From Chlorops oryzae (taxonomy: Eukaryota; Arthropoda; Insecta; Diptera; Chloropidae), in the NCBI GenBank assembly GCA_020466095.1, contig CM035806.1:68685283-68749282 (forward strand): a stretch of 64,000 nucleotides of DNA, written 5' to 3'. The notes beneath the pieces were generated by a model. It saw only the letters and a program-made list of their open reading frames with translations. It was not told the DNA's origin and searched no databases. Within the stretch, counting starts at the first letter, position 1, and each line of letters begins with the position of its first letter. Below, in pieces: positions 1-11,103 of the stretch. A program made the position numbers and the translations under genes.

Positions 1-517
1 TAGGTACTGTCAAGGCGAAAGAATTTTAAATCACTGAAGGCACAAGGGTTAAAATCCGACATGTCTAACAATAGCCTCCACATTCTTTTGAGTTCTTATC
101 ACCCTTGCTGCAAGACGAGAGGAAGAAAATCAAGCAATTGTCAACGTTTATCATACCGAGACATGTTCCAGCTCGAACAAGCGACCGACGATATAATTGT
201 TGGCTTTTATAGTTTTTACAACAGGTTCCTGTTCTAAAGCTATCCCAAACAAAAAAATAAACCCAGTCTTGAAAAAATATATTTTTTGCTTACCCTGTCA
301 GGTTTTGAAATTGTTGGTGAGCAGGTTTACATTTTAAGCCGACGATATACATATATATTTGGTTTTGATGCTCTATCTCGAATGGACTCGAACGCTGCAC
401 ACGGTCGCATAAACGCAATGTGCTCTAAATTTAAAAATTATTCCATGTAAATTGGCCCTACTTGGAGATGTGTTCGCTTATATTTACTGATGTCTTCAAG
501 TACATATTTTCATTACA
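1..517. other. AT-rich non-coding sequence
   Basis: I see no gene, tRNA or clear repeat in this stretch. It is AT-rich, with stops in all frames at short intervals. Probably intergenic or intronic DNA. Confidence 0.5.
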
Positions 518-1055
518 CAGTAGACTCACGGAAAAGTTAATCGATTTGTCCCGAGAGTCGTTAACTTTTCTGAAAGGCTTACTTATCTTTATTTTCAAAA
601 TATTCCAAAACTAACAAAAGGAAGGATATAAACGGTTAAGTTTTTTGAAGCCAGAAAGCCATCAAGTTTGGCTACAAGCTCAAACATGTTTATAAACATA
701 ACAAAAATAAGAAGCTTATTTGGTAGTTCTTTGGCTGCTTAAAATTATACAGTGGTAGCACTGCTTCAACAAGTGACGAAAAAATTTTCTGTCACCTCGA
801 CGGATAGATGAACAAAAATTGGCCAAAGGAAATCGAATTTGCTTTCGTTTATGTGTGAGTGTTTGTGTGTGCATTAAAAGTTTTCGAAAATCTTGCAAAG
901 CATAGCGAGAAAATTCGAAATTATTGTAGCAGAAGATCTCAAAATAGTTAATTAAAAACTAACTTTTTATGGCTTTCAATGAGAGAAAATTTCGATTCAC
1001 TTTTCCCAACTACATATTAACTAATGTGAGACTTAACTTTTCCGGGAATCTACTG
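518..1055. mobile_element. MITE, pogo/Tc1-mariner-like termini
   Basis: The left end reads CAGTAGACTCACGGAAAAGT and the right end is its inverted copy, CAGTAGATTCCCGGAAAAGT on the other strand; the arms differ at 2 of 20 positions. The right arm is followed by TA. The left arm is preceded by CA, which could be a mutated TA target. The 538 bp interior has no coding capacity. CAG ends with a TA target are typical of pogo-like Tc1-mariner elements; the superfamily call is inference. Confidence 0.6.
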
Positions 1056-2282
1056 TAAGTGCTTTATTTATATTTTTTTTTTTTTTAGCTTAAAAAGCAG
1101 ATAGTCATTGAATGCGAATCAAATAATACGCAATGTCAAATGGGCTGAAACAAATGACGTTGCAAAGTCGTTTGACTCCTTTTTGTTGCTTTTGTTGTGT
1201 TGAACTGTGTTTTTTCGCCTCAATAAATAATTAAAATAGTTTTAACTTAATATTTTATTAAATGGATTTTTTAACTCATTTAAAGTGTCACTAATTAAAC
1301 TGGCATTTAACCACAGAAAGCGCACATAATTGGCTGCGAGCACAGCGAATGCCGATTAAATGAGCGGATGAATGAATGAGTGACTGAATAGGTGAATGAA
1401 TTTTGCAATAATAGCAAAAACAAACTTTCGAAATTAATAAAATTAAGCATTAATTTCACAAATGAAAAACTGCAATTTTAAACGCCGTGCCGAATGATTC
1501 GATTGCAATGTGTGTAAACACATATAAATAAAATATTGCCTATTTACTTGAGGGTTTAAAAATATTTATATTCAATATTTGATTCCATAGCACATCGAAC
1601 GATGAGAGTTCGAGAGAACTCAATAGGAGCTTAAACAGGAAACCGAACGAAATTAACAAAATCAGCAAAAAAAAAAACAACAAAATATATAAAATCAAAT
1701 AAAAATGAAAAGTAATATATTATATAATGAGACCACAATGTGTCAAAGAAGAGCGAAAAAGATTTGCGAAAATGAATAATTGACTTCAATTATACAATGC
1801 TCATTAACATATCAGTTATAATTTATCTTTTTTATTTTATTGTATTTTTCATTTCTTTGATATTTCTGAAATGAAATTCAACTTAAATGTAGGTGCTTTG
1901 CGCTGAGGGAATATTTCGTGCGCTGTCCCAGCAAACATTTTCTATCGCGGAGGAGTTTTCCGCGACTCGCCGCGCTGATGTTTTTTTGTCCGCAACCGTT
2001 GCTTGCTGACCGCAGAAGAGTGAAAATTGATAGCTACTTGTCCAATCTTCCGCGACTCTTCTGTAAGAACAATTGGCGATACCTAAAAAACATGTTGGAT
2101 TAGTCCCGCAGAAGATGTTGCAGCATTGACTTATAGCCAATATCAAATGAACACTCCCAGCAAGCATTTAGATGATTTTTGGAAGAAATTTCGTGAAGGT
2201 AGTGTTTACGGGATTCCCCTGGAAGGGGGATAGACGATGTTGTTTTGAATTCTACCAACAAAGCATATCTAAAAATCAATTG
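1056..2282. other. AT-rich non-coding sequence
   Basis: No gene is supported. Short open frames at 1883-2306 have no recognisable domain. Two similar words, TCCCAGCAAACATTT (about 1925) and TCCCAGCAAGCATTT (about 2157), lie in direct orientation and a third relative lies near 18370; they may be degraded ends of an unidentified repeat. Confidence 0.4.
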
Positions 2283-2617
2283 TGTCACGTATCCAGAGCT
2301 TTCCAATGTCAGGATCGTTCGCTACTGGACAAGCAACAGTCTTAGTTTCCCAACGACTTATCAACCCTCAAATAAAAGGAAGGATTCAAATTTATAAAAG
2401 AAATGTATTTTTTGTAGGTCCTTTAAGGCGACGTACGATGTTTGTTTAAAAATATTTATTTCCGAAGTCTTTCTAAACGTTGAAATCCCATCTCTTGAAA
2501 AAGAAAATTTGTCTTACTAGGTAAACTTTTCAGATTATTTTACTAGCCTCCTATATTATTTCGTTGTGTTGTTTTAGTAGACTACTCTTTATTTTTTAAT
2601 ATATTTCTCGTGTGACA
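2283..2617 (-). repeat. 3' LTR of the Ty3/gypsy element
   Basis: 335 bp, TGTCAC...GTGACA, about 97% identical by eye to the LTR at 6983-7319. Preceded on the plus strand by ATTG, the target duplication. Confidence 0.92.
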
Positions 2618-2629
2618 GCTCGGCCATCC

Positions 2630-2821
2630 TCATCGGAATCGTCCTCGATTTCCTGATCTTCCAGTTCTGCTTATGATCGGCACCAAGGCTTTATCTTGTC
2701 CGAGGCAAGGACAGATAAAAACTTCCTGTGTGAGTTGGAGCCCTGGAATGTCCTCAATAAGATATCGATAGTTTCCCAAGAACTTTGTTATAATATAAGG
2801 ACCTCTATACTTCGGTTCCAA
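2630..2821 (-). pseudogene. Integrase C-terminal segment
   Basis: This open frame starts within the post-core region of the integrase, with the PKYRGPY motif common to the C-terminal domain of Ty3/gypsy integrases. It ends 13 bp inside the 3' LTR. It would bind DNA together with the core domain. It is separated from the core (3097-3690) by stop codons, so it is a fragment. Confidence 0.7.
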
Positions 2822-3096
2822 TTTACGAGACTCTCCGGTTGCGATCGGTTCATTTTCGATAACAACAAGATCATCAATAAGATATGGATGAGGTTCTCCA
2901 TGTTTCTGGTCAAACCGTCTTTTCCAACGCTCCTGTTCCTTGCTAATATTAATAAGCGCAAGTTCACGCTTTTGTTCTATGCCTAAGTCCTTCGCTCCTG
3001 CGACGTAATCTACATTGACTGCGGCTTAAAGTAATTGTGTACAATATCGCGAATCTTGAAATCAAAAACTAATTCATTTGGCGAAAACCCTGTTGT

Positions 3097-3690
3097 TTAG
3101 TTTCTTTGAGAGTTGACGACCCATTGTAGGTTGCGAAGTTGCTGATCCCATTCCCTTGGATCAGAGGTTGATTTTCGTAGATATGTACTGATGAGTTGGT
3201 TGGCGCGCTTTACCTGACCGTTTGCCCGGGGTGTACGGACAGACGTTTTCACATGTTTCATGTTGCTAGCTTCACAATACGACTCCAAATTCCTAGATGT
3301 AAAAGTGCTTCCTCTATCGCTTACGATGACTACAGGAAATCCAAAATAGCTCGTCATTTCATTGAGAACGTTGATGACTCTGGCTGTTTTTGTATCCCGA
3401 ACTGCTTTCACGACTAAAAACTTAGTAAAAGCGTCTGATATGGCGACCACATAGCTGTTTCCCTTCTTATTCCTGATGAACGGGCCCAAGTGGTCGATAT
3501 GGACATGACGAAAAGGTAAAGGCTCAGGTTCTTCACAATACAAACGTCCCTCCGGCTTACCTCCAACAGTATTGTTGTAGCAGCATTCGATACAGCTAGA
3601 GATGTAGGTCTTTACATACTTCCGGATATTCGGAAACCAGAAGGTCTGCTTAATACGTTCAATGGTCTTTTTAAGTGCAAAATTACCCAT
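3097..3690 (-). pseudogene. Integrase core (broken)
   Basis: The core that would join element ends to host DNA is recognisable: the first catalytic Asp in HIDHLGPF, the second in VSDRGSTF, and the glutamate region in NGQVKRAN. In the family that last motif reads NGQVER; here the catalytic Glu codon is AAG (Lys) at 3208-3210. In the N-terminal zinc-binding region CIEC is present, but the histidine expected after MG is Asn (MGNFALKKT). The frame ends at a TAA (just after NSQRN) where the family normally continues into TTGFSPNE. All three are inactivating or damaging changes. Confidence 0.88.
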
Positions 3691-4039
3691 ATTGTCGTGA
3701 CAAAGCTACACAATTCGCCGCTGCACGAACGCTTTTTGGAACCACAAACAAAATTCCATTTCCGACCCTTCGATACAATCGGTTATTCTGGATAACATAG
3801 TCCTGTTTCAGCTGCTTTTTGTTTGGTGAATCACGATCTCCTTGAATAACTAGGATGATGTCCCGCAATTGCGTGTCTTGGATCTTCATAGTAAAAAGCC
3901 AATCGTTAATATCGATAGTTACCTTGTTAACGGTCTGTTCATTCTTGATTGCAGGTCGTACTCGGCTCAAAGCGTCTACGTGAGCCATTTTGCTTCCTTC
4001 TCGATGAACTGCTTCAAAGTCGAATTCTAAAAGTCGCAT
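3683..4039 (-). pseudogene. RNase H tail and integrase N-terminal linker
   Basis: Contains the typical junction between RNase H and integrase: FDFEAVHREGSKMAHVDALS, then a linker. A stop separates it from the RNase H segment upstream (4178-4681), and its frame departs from the integrase frame near 3700-3720, where there is also a TAG. Fragment of pol. Confidence 0.75.
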
Positions 4040-4177
4040 CTACCATCGCGCCACTCTCGATCTCAGTTCCCTATTTGCTTTCACTTGCGCTATCGCTGAA
4101 GAATCTGTTATGAGACGAAAATGTTTTCCTAACAAGTAAACTCTGAAACGCTCCAACGTCTCAACCACTGCCAAGGC

Positions 4178-4681
4178 CTAAAGCTCGTAGCTATGATATT
4201 GTGCTTCGGTATCGCTGCAATGACGGCTGTAGTAAAATACTGGTTTCCAATTCTTTTCATCTCTAGATTGTAGCAGCACACCTGCCAGACCCACGGTACT
4301 AGCATCCGTATGCACTTCGTGTTGGGCATTGATGTCATAAAGGGCCAGTACGGGTTGCCTGCAAAGTTTTTCTATAAGAACTTTAAAATCATGCTTTTGT
4401 TCTTCTCCCCATTCGAAGTTCTCCTGGTCTTTTCGTAAAAGCATTGTAAGAGGCCTTGAGATAGATGCGTAGTTTTCAACAAATTTTCGGAAAAATCCTG
4501 TTAAGCCTAGAAACCGGCGCACTTCCGTTACATTTCGCGGTGTTTGAAAATTTTGAATAGCAAGAACTTTCTCATTTCCCGGTGTGATTCCATTAGCATT
4601 AACAATATGCCCCAAATATTTTATTTCGTCAGCTAAAAAGTTACACTTATCGAGTCGTAGCTTGAGACCACAGCTTTGCAA
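4178..4681 (-). pseudogene. Reverse transcriptase thumb and RNase H domain
   Basis: Starts just after the YLDD box. LGHIVNANGI and RRFLGLTGFFRKFV are the thumb/connection signatures of Ty3/gypsy reverse transcriptases. VHTDASTVGLAGVLLQ is the RNase H motif with its first catalytic Asp. It would degrade the RNA strand during reverse transcription. It is cut off from the palm by the stop at 4760-4762 and from the RNase H tail by a stop at 4178. Confidence 0.85.
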
Positions 4682-4759
4682 TATGTCCAGAAACTTTTGA
4701 AGCCGATTTAGTCCTTCGGATACCGTTTTACTAACAATGATAACATCGTCTAAGTAGGC

Positions 4760-5188
4760 TTAGACAGTTTCTGGTTCCATCTGTGAGGTAAGTTTATTCA
4801 TGACTTTCTGAAACACAGTAGGTGCATTCACAAGTCCAAAGGGCATTCTGTTGTACTCATAGTGACCTTCTGTAGTGACGAAAGCCGTAAACATTTTCGA
4901 ATCCTCCTCAACTTCAATTTGATGATAAGCCATTTTTAAGTCTAAGCAGGTAAAATACTTATTTCCTGCGAGGTGCGCGAAATGCTGCTCTAGGTTCGGC
5001 ATTGGAAATGCGATCTTCGTGCTGACACTATTAAGACGACGGTAGTTAACACAAAGCCTGTACTCACCATTCTTTTTGTTGACTAAAACTACACCAACAT
5101 CGTATGATCCCATTTTGAAGTAAATCATCCACCAACTCTTGAACGATGCATCGCCTAGCAAAGGGAATCCTATACGGTCCAATCGCAA
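4760..5188 (-). pseudogene. Reverse transcriptase palm/fingers (broken)
   Basis: Catalytic motifs of a Ty3/gypsy reverse transcriptase: YRLCVNYRRLN, then the first catalytic Asp in FTCLDLKMAYHQI, then FGLVNAPTVFQ. The YLDD active-site box is still encoded just downstream (about 4742-4753), but an in-frame TAA at 4760-4762 lies between it and this segment. The N-terminal part is out of frame with the protease segment. Confidence 0.87.
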
Positions 5189-5290
5189 TGTTTTTATCAG
5201 TTTTTAATTTTATGACCATCTTTTCAATATTGCAGCTACCCAGCTCAGAAGTTTCAGCAAAACAATTTTTATACTTAAGTAGAACGGCAT

Positions 5291-5548
5291 CTAAGTGTTT
5301 TTTTTTTCGGCTTTATTAAGCGAGTCCTTTGTTGAAACCAGATTCGTTTTCTCCAACCAGCAAGCATTTTTTTCGAGGACGAGTCTGAAATCATCCCGAA
5401 GTAATAAATCTTTACCTAGTAGAATTTCGTTGTTCAAAAGATTATCATCAACGATTAAAATCTCCTGTTCATAAATTTCGTTATCGATTTCGAGTTTAGC
5501 CATAATTTTAGAGGTACAGATATATGTCCCACCACCGAAGCCCTTCAA
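5291..5548 (-). pseudogene. Protease C-terminal part and linker
   Basis: Follows the protease active-site segment in a different frame, so there is a frameshift near 5550. It contains the ILLGKDLL motif that marks the end of retropepsin-like domains in this group. The frame ends at a TAA near 5291, before the reverse transcriptase frame opens. Confidence 0.65.
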
Positions 5549-5589
5549 GGGGACTGAACAAGCCCTTTCAAAAAATCTTTCGCAAATGT

Positions 5590-5934
5590 TTACCGCACGA
5601 GAGTTCGATCACTGCCGGGATCGACGAAAGCATCTGTTGAACAATCGTTGATTTTAATTTTCTTAATCAGCGTCTCTTCCATCGTTTTATTCACCTTTAT
5701 AACGTTTACGTTTGTCTTCTTTTCCGGACAAAATTCCATTTTGTGAGTTGTACGTTTACAAATTCCTTTTTTTTGCGGGTCAGGACATTTTATTGCGTGA
5801 TGCCCATTTTGCCCACAATTAAAACATTTAATGTCCGAAATCGTATTCTTATCAATTTGTTTTTCATTATTCGAGCTCTCAGCTCCGGTTCCGTAAGATT
5901 TTTTTCTATCTGTATTGTGAGAATTGTTTCGCAA
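5590..5934 (-). pseudogene. Gag zinc knuckle plus start of aspartic protease
   Basis: One clear CCHC knuckle (CFNCGQNGHHAIKC) is followed by a partial second cysteine cluster, then FVDPGSDRTLVR. The latter fits the retropepsin active-site Asp region, with DPGS in place of the commoner DTGS. The knuckle would bind element RNA in the particle. The frame is closed by TAA near 5590 and is separated from capsid by the TAA at about 5959. Confidence 0.82.
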
Positions 5935-5958
5935 AAATTCTTCAAAGCAATCAGGAAG

Positions 5959-6585
5959 TTATTTAACCGTTTTGAATTTCATAGCAGCGGTGGTTCTTTG
6001 AAGTTCGATATTTTTCACCCCATTTCGAATATATTTTATTATTGCCCTTTCACTTATATTAAAGCGACGCCCGATTGCACAAACACGGAAGCAGTAGTCA
6101 CTAACATTCTCACCTTGCTTACGCGTAGCTTGACACATTTCTTCATGGATCTCAGCTTCATCATACTCACGTCCAAATTCACCAAGTAGCTCACGAGAAA
6201 TGTCACTAAGATTGGAGAAACTGGAAGGTATTCCATCGAGCCAGAGCCTTGCGGCACCTTTTACCTTACTGAATACCGCAAGCATTAGGCAGCGTTCGTC
6301 CCAGTGATATGCCTCCTCCGATTCTTTGACACGATTTATAAATTGCTCCGCATATATTGACAGCTCACTATTCGGATTGAACTCGGGAATGGTTTCTGCT
6401 ATTTCCCTTACAGGAAAGACATTTCGTACAGGTTCATTCATACTTGCAGCACTAGCATTTGTATTTGACTGTCGGTCAGTATTCGGGATCAGATTTTGAA
6501 GAATTCCATTATCGTGACCACTATCATTGACACTAGTTGCGACGTTGGCTTGATTGTTCATATTTTGCATGACAGACACGAACAT
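5959..6585 (-). pseudogene. Gag capsid region
   Basis: 208 codons. The segment with VKGAARLWLDG and FSNLSDISRELLGEFG resembles the capsid domain of Ty3/gypsy Gag (retrotransposon gag family), which assembles the particle. The open frame actually continues upstream to a TAA near 6613 that splits it from the N-terminal part. It ends at a TAA directly before the zinc-knuckle segment. Confidence 0.75.
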
Positions 6586-6615
6586 CGAAGGCAGCTTGGC
6601 AATTTGGTCTCGTAA

Positions 6616-6810
6616 TTACGCCACTTCATTAGAATCATTCCGCATAGTGGATACATCCCTATTCAGGACCAGGTTTTCGTCTATTTCGTCGCTACCTCGC
6701 GATTCGTTTAATCGTAGCACCAATTCAGTTTTATTTCCGCTCGTGTTTAAACCACTTCGTCGCAGCAGCTCTTTGACCTGGCCGATTCGAAAAGATTGTA
6801 GTTTAATCAT
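6616..6810 (-). pseudogene. Gag N-terminal segment with SAP-like motif
   Basis: 64 codons from an ATG at 6808-6810, about 170 bp inside the 5' LTR. Residues 9-35 (IGQVKELLRRSGLNTSGNKT, then ELVLRL) fit the SAP helix-extension-helix DNA-binding motif: xxLKxxLxxxGLxxxGxKxxLxxRL. A TAA follows at codon 65, and the same frame then resumes into capsid, so it was once joined. Confidence 0.6.
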
Positions 6811-6966
6811 TATGAACTGGCTCTATTACAGGACAATAAAATATTTCCTTATTTTAAGCACTTGATAATGATTTTTGACAACTGTACACGCGAACCCTCG
6901 GATGTTAGCGTTCAAATTTAAAGAGCAACCAAAGAGCCACTAAGAACAAGGGTCGCTTGAGGATTT

Positions 6967-6982
6967 GATCCCACTTCTGATA
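6967..6982 (-). other. Primer binding site (leucine-tRNA-like)
   Basis: Directly next to the 5' LTR the minus strand reads TATCAGAAGTGGGATC. From memory this complements the T-arm and acceptor region of leucine tRNAs, without the CCA complement. The mdg3/blastopia group uses such a primer. The tRNA identity should be confirmed against the host's tRNA set. Confidence 0.55.
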
Positions 6983-7319
6983 TGTCACGTATCCAGTGAT
7001 TTCCAATGTCAGGATCGTTCGCTACTGGACAAGCAACAGTCTTAGTTTCCCAACGACTTATCAACCCTCAAATAAAAGGAAGGATTCAAATTTATAAAAG
7101 AAATGTATTTTTCTTTTAGGTCCTTTAAGGCGACGTACGATGTTTGTTTAAAAATATTTATTTCCGAAGTCTTTCTGAACGTTGAAATCCCATCTCTTGA
7201 ATAACAAAATTTGTCTTACTAGGTAAACTTTTCAGATTATTTTACTAGCCTCCTATATTATTTCGTTGTGTTGTTTTAGTAGACTACTCTTTAATTTTTA
7301 ATATATTTCTCGTGTGACA
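6983..7319 (-). repeat. 5' LTR of the Ty3/gypsy element
   Basis: 337 bp, TGTCAC...GTGACA, with ATTG at 7320-7323 as the downstream target duplication. In the transcription sense it is the first LTR and would hold the promoter. Confidence 0.92.
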
Positions 7320-7608
7320 ATTGATTGCTTTGACGATGCTCAAGCATGTGCTTGTGTACTTGTGCTAAATTAGGTTTATGGTTTTAAGAATTATTGATAG
7401 ACTCCTATCCTAAAGGAGTGATCCAATTTAAATGTAAAAAAAAAAAAATTTGTAAAATTTTTTTTTAAAGAGGATATTGCAGCTTTTTCGACCACAATCG
7501 GATCTTCCGATTTTAAAAAATTATTCCTTAAATTAAAGGAAATTAGTTCTAAGATCAATCAAAAAGATAGAATTCTGAGGACCTTTAAACTTAAAAAAAA
7601 AAAACATA

Positions 7609-8260
7609 CAGAAGCGACCAGAAATGAGTACAATCTTCTATTGTTTTCTCCTTAAATCTCCGGTGTCAATAAAGATGTCATAGTGAAATTTTTGATATAT
7701 GTTTTTCAATTATTTTGGCACATAAATAGTGCGACGAAAACGAACTAAAGGTTGTAGGAAAAGAGAAAAAAATATTACTAACGATTTAGATAGAATAGGT
7801 TGCAAGCGGGAAAAATTATAAATGTTAGTAGATGACGCATTGGAAGAATAGGCAAGGACTCCAAAACATAGATCTCACATATTTCTGATAACCTCATGGC
7901 TGTAAAGGCATCGCTTTATGGCGGGTTGAGATATGTTATAAAAAATAATTTCAAAACAATAAATATTTATAAAAATAAAACAATTTTTGTATGTTTCTCA
8001 GTAAATAGAAATTCCATCGATTACTTAAATAATCTCACACTGACTGATTACCTAGTTTGTTTAAAAAGTACGTGCAAACTACGAAACATATAACAATTTC
8101 TTCTAAATAGTGCCAACAAAAAATACTACAACAACAGAATTTCACTATACTGGTGAACAGGACAGTTGTCTCAATGTGAAACTTTAAATTTGACTTTGAT
8201 CGGACCACTAGTTCTTACGCATTGAAGATCCCAACGTGTACTCATTTCTGCTCGCTACTG
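7609..8260. mobile_element. MITE with TA target duplication, pogo-like
   Basis: Left end CAGAAGCGACCAGAAATGAG, right end (other strand) CAGTAGCGAGCAGAAATGAG. The arms match at 22 of about 24 positions and both continue into TACA. TA flanks both sides (7607-7608 and 8261-8262). The 652 bp interior has a 65-codon open frame (7896-8093) without any known domain; I treat it as chance. CAG...CTG ends with a TA target place it in the Tc1-mariner/pogo group. Confidence 0.75.
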
Positions 8261-8289
8261 TATTGTAAGAGAAAATTCAGGAAATTTTT

Positions 8290-8853
8290 TATACCCGACA
8301 CACGTATATTGCGTTTGTATGGTTGTGTGTAACACCCAGAACCAGTCGAGATAGACCATACAAAATATATATAGAAATGATCAGCGCCACCAGGAGATTC
8401 GATTTAGACATGCCCGTCTGTCTGTCTGTCCGTCTGTCTGTATACAGTTATCTTATCGAAGGAGTTGAGCTATCTCGACAAAATTTGGTATGCGTGCTCA
8501 CGGGGACATAAGTAAGAACAAGTTCGAGAGTGGACCCGATCGGATCTGTCACAAAAATCCCAAAACTGTCTCAAAATCGGACCTTTTCGAAATATTTAAA
8601 TTAAACTTAGAAATTTAGCGTATATTTAAGCCTCCGATTAGGATTGAAAAAAAATGGAAAAGTGGGAGTGGAAAAGGGACGGTTTTCATAAAGAAATTTA
8701 AAAAAACTCGGTATATAATGGCCTTAAAAACCTCTTGAATATTCTTACTTAGTGGTCCTGTTTTTTGGGCGTGATTCAAAATTTATTTAAATATGTGTGT
8801 CTGTGTCGGGTATATTATTGTCAGGCTCGCCTGACTATAACACCCTTACTTGT
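8290..8853 (+). mobile_element. Family A DINE-like element, copy A1
   Basis: Starts at TATACCCGACACAC, but the 5' hairpin is mostly deleted. GTCT/GTCC microsatellite at about 8414-8440. Ends CTGTGTCGGGTAT, then the hairpin GTCAGGCTCGCCTGAC, then CTTACTTG. About 560 bp, shorter than full copies (about 880 bp), from an internal deletion. The next copy follows with no gap. Architecture matches DINE-1/HINE, non-autonomous Helentron relatives. No coding potential; open frames here are shadows of the repeat. Confidence 0.85.
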
Positions 8854-9699
8854 TATACCCGACACACTCTGTGTCGAGGGTATATTGCGTTTGTGTGGTT
8901 GTATGTAACACCCAGAACCAGTGGAGATAGACCATACAAAATATATATAGAAATGATCAGCGTCACCAGTAGATTCGATTTAGACATGTCCGTCTGTCTG
9001 TATACAGTTATCTTATCGAAGGAGTTGAGCTATCTCTACAAAATTTGGTATGCGTGCTCACGGGGACATGAGTAAGACTAAGTTCGAGAATGGACCCGAT
9101 CGGACCATTTGTAGGGGTACCCCCAGTACTAGGGTCTATTACGAAAATCACAAAAACTGCTCTAAAATCGAAGTTTTTCAAGATATTTTGATGAATTTTG
9201 ATATTTGATCATATTTAAAGGACAGTAATATTATTTCCAAAAATTGTAAAAGTGGGCGTGGCAGAAGGGCGGTTTTCGAAAATTGTCTCCTACACCCGAA
9301 ATTCAAATGGGACTTGAACGAAATTTGGCACTTATGCTTCCTTTGCAGCCTTAAACATCCTTCCAAAAAATTTCTTTGAACGGTTCATTTTTAAGGGTAC
9401 CTCCAGTACTAGGGTCTGTCACAAAAATCACAAAACTGCCTTAAAATCGGACTTTTTCGAAATATTTTAATGAAACTTAAAATTTGAGCGTATATTTAAG
9501 CCTCCGATTATAGTTAAAAAAAAATTGGAAAAGTTAACGTGGCAAAGGGGCATTTTCCATAAAGAAATCTATCAAAAGTCGGTATATGGGGCCCCTTGTG
9601 GTCTTAAACACCTCTTGATATTAAAAATGATTTGAACATGTGTGTCTGTGTCGGGTATTCTATTGTCAGGCTCGCCTGACTATAACACCCTTACTTGTT
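8853..9699 (+). mobile_element. Family A DINE-like element, copy A2
   Basis: A near full-length copy: 5' hairpin TACCCGACACACTCTGTGTC then GAGGGTATA, short GTCT tract, body with CCAGTACTAGGGTCTGT boxes twice, CACGCC-like boxes, then GGGTAT, GTCAGGCTCGCCTGAC and CTTACTTG. It abuts A1 head to tail. Confidence 0.88.
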
Positions 9700-10555
9700 A
9701 AATTTGAATTTGGTTCCTTATAGAACAAGATAAGAGTTTTCACAACCTGTGCATAATAACATAAGTGGGGGTATAAAAGCAATATCGGCAATGAAAACTT
9801 CACATTTAAGCTTCAAAGTATGCAACGTAGTTTTGGGATGAGGCTGAAGGTGCCTATAAGGCCAAAGTCTAGAAGAAAAGTGCTTTGGGATCTCTGGAAA
9901 AATTGAAAAAAAAAATCGTTGTAAAAAATCTTCTGCGAAGTTACTTATCGTTCGAATTGGCATGAAGCCGAAAGTCCTCAGTATTCGCGTGTGAATAATT
10001 TGAATTGCACTATACTGGGGCTTGGAGTCAAGAATTTTTGGCCATTGATCCTAACTATGGTGCGTTGTTATAGGCCCAGCGTTGTTTTGACTGCAAAGAA
10101 AACCCCCCGTCGCCACGAAGTCTTGAAATTTGGGGTCCTTAAAGCGAATCGATTTAATAGATGGGTGTAGGAATTATCTGCGCTTGAAAAGAGAAGCGTA
10201 GAATGGAAACGAAAAGTCAAAAGTTTCAATGCGTAGAGAATGACGCATGGCCTACAGGCAGAGAGTTCACTATAGACGCAAGTTTTTATAAGAACCGTAA
10301 ATCTATAAAGTTCGAAAAAATTTCAAGCGATTCTCCCATTTCAATGGAAATCAAATTGAGACTGTAATAAAAAATGCATAGTTTAAATTGATAGCGCAAA
10401 GTTCTCCGATACCCCAAAATTTTTTTTAAGCTATTGCAATTTATGCTCGCACAGTTCGCTGTTTTCTCATGTTTCTCATCAATTTTCTTTCTGTACTATT
10501 TTTCAGTTTTGTTTTTGTTTTCCTTCAATTTCCCCCTTTATTGCGTCTTTCTATT
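9700..10555. other. Non-coding sequence
   Basis: No gene or named repeat is supported. A weak open frame at 9718-9963 on the minus strand has no recognisable domain. Confidence 0.4.
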
Positions 10556-11103
10556 TATACCCGACACACTCTGTGTCGAGGGTATATTGCGTTTGTTGGG
10601 TTGTGTGTAACACCCAGAACCAGTCGAGATAGACCATACAAAATGTATATAGAAATGATCAGCGTTACCAGGAGATTCGATTTAGACATGTCCGTCCTAC
10701 ACCCGAAATACAAATGGGACTTGAACGAAAGTTGGCACGTATGCTTCCTTGATAGCCAGTAACGTCTTCCCCAAAAATTTTATCGATAGAACCATTATTA
10801 GGGGACCTCTAGTACTAGGGTCTGTCACAAAAATCCCAAAAATGCCTCAAAAGCGGACTTTATTGAAATATTTCAATGCAACTTAGAATTTAAGCGTATA
10901 TATAAGGATCCGATAAGAATCCCAAAAAAATTGAAAAATTGGGCGTGGCAAATGGGCGGTTTTTATAAAGAAATTTAACAAAAGTCGGTATATGGGCCCA
11001 ATATGTCCTTAACACCTCTTGATATTAAAAATTATTCGAACATAAGTGTCTGTGTCGGGTATTCTATTGTCAGGCTCGCCTGACTATAACACCCTTACTT
11101 GTT
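10556..11103 (+). mobile_element. Family A DINE-like element, copy A3
   Basis: Intact 5' hairpin and intact 3' end (GTCAGGCTCGCCTGAC, CTTACTTG). About 548 bp: the microsatellite and the first half of the body are deleted, so the 5' block (ending TTAGACATGTCCGTC) joins the body at CTACACCCGAAATACAAATG. Confidence 0.87.

Larger units (their letters stand above)
2283..7319 (-). mobile_element. Ty3/gypsy LTR retrotransposon, full-length but degenerate (mdg3/blastopia-like)
   Basis: Two direct LTRs of 335 and 337 bp (2283-2617 and 6983-7319) begin TGTCAC and end GTGACA. They are flanked by the 4 bp target duplication ATTG (2279-2282 and 7320-7323). On the minus strand the order is LTR, primer binding site, gag with a SAP-like segment, CCHC knuckle, protease, reverse transcriptase, RNase H, integrase, LTR. 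This is the Ty3/gypsy order. The coding region is broken by at least six stops or frameshifts and the integrase has lost its catalytic glutamate. The LTRs differ by roughly 7 substitutions plus a small indel by eye, so the insertion is not ancient even though the genes are dead. I infer the mdg3/blastopia group from the leucine-tRNA-like primer site. Confidence 0.9.
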
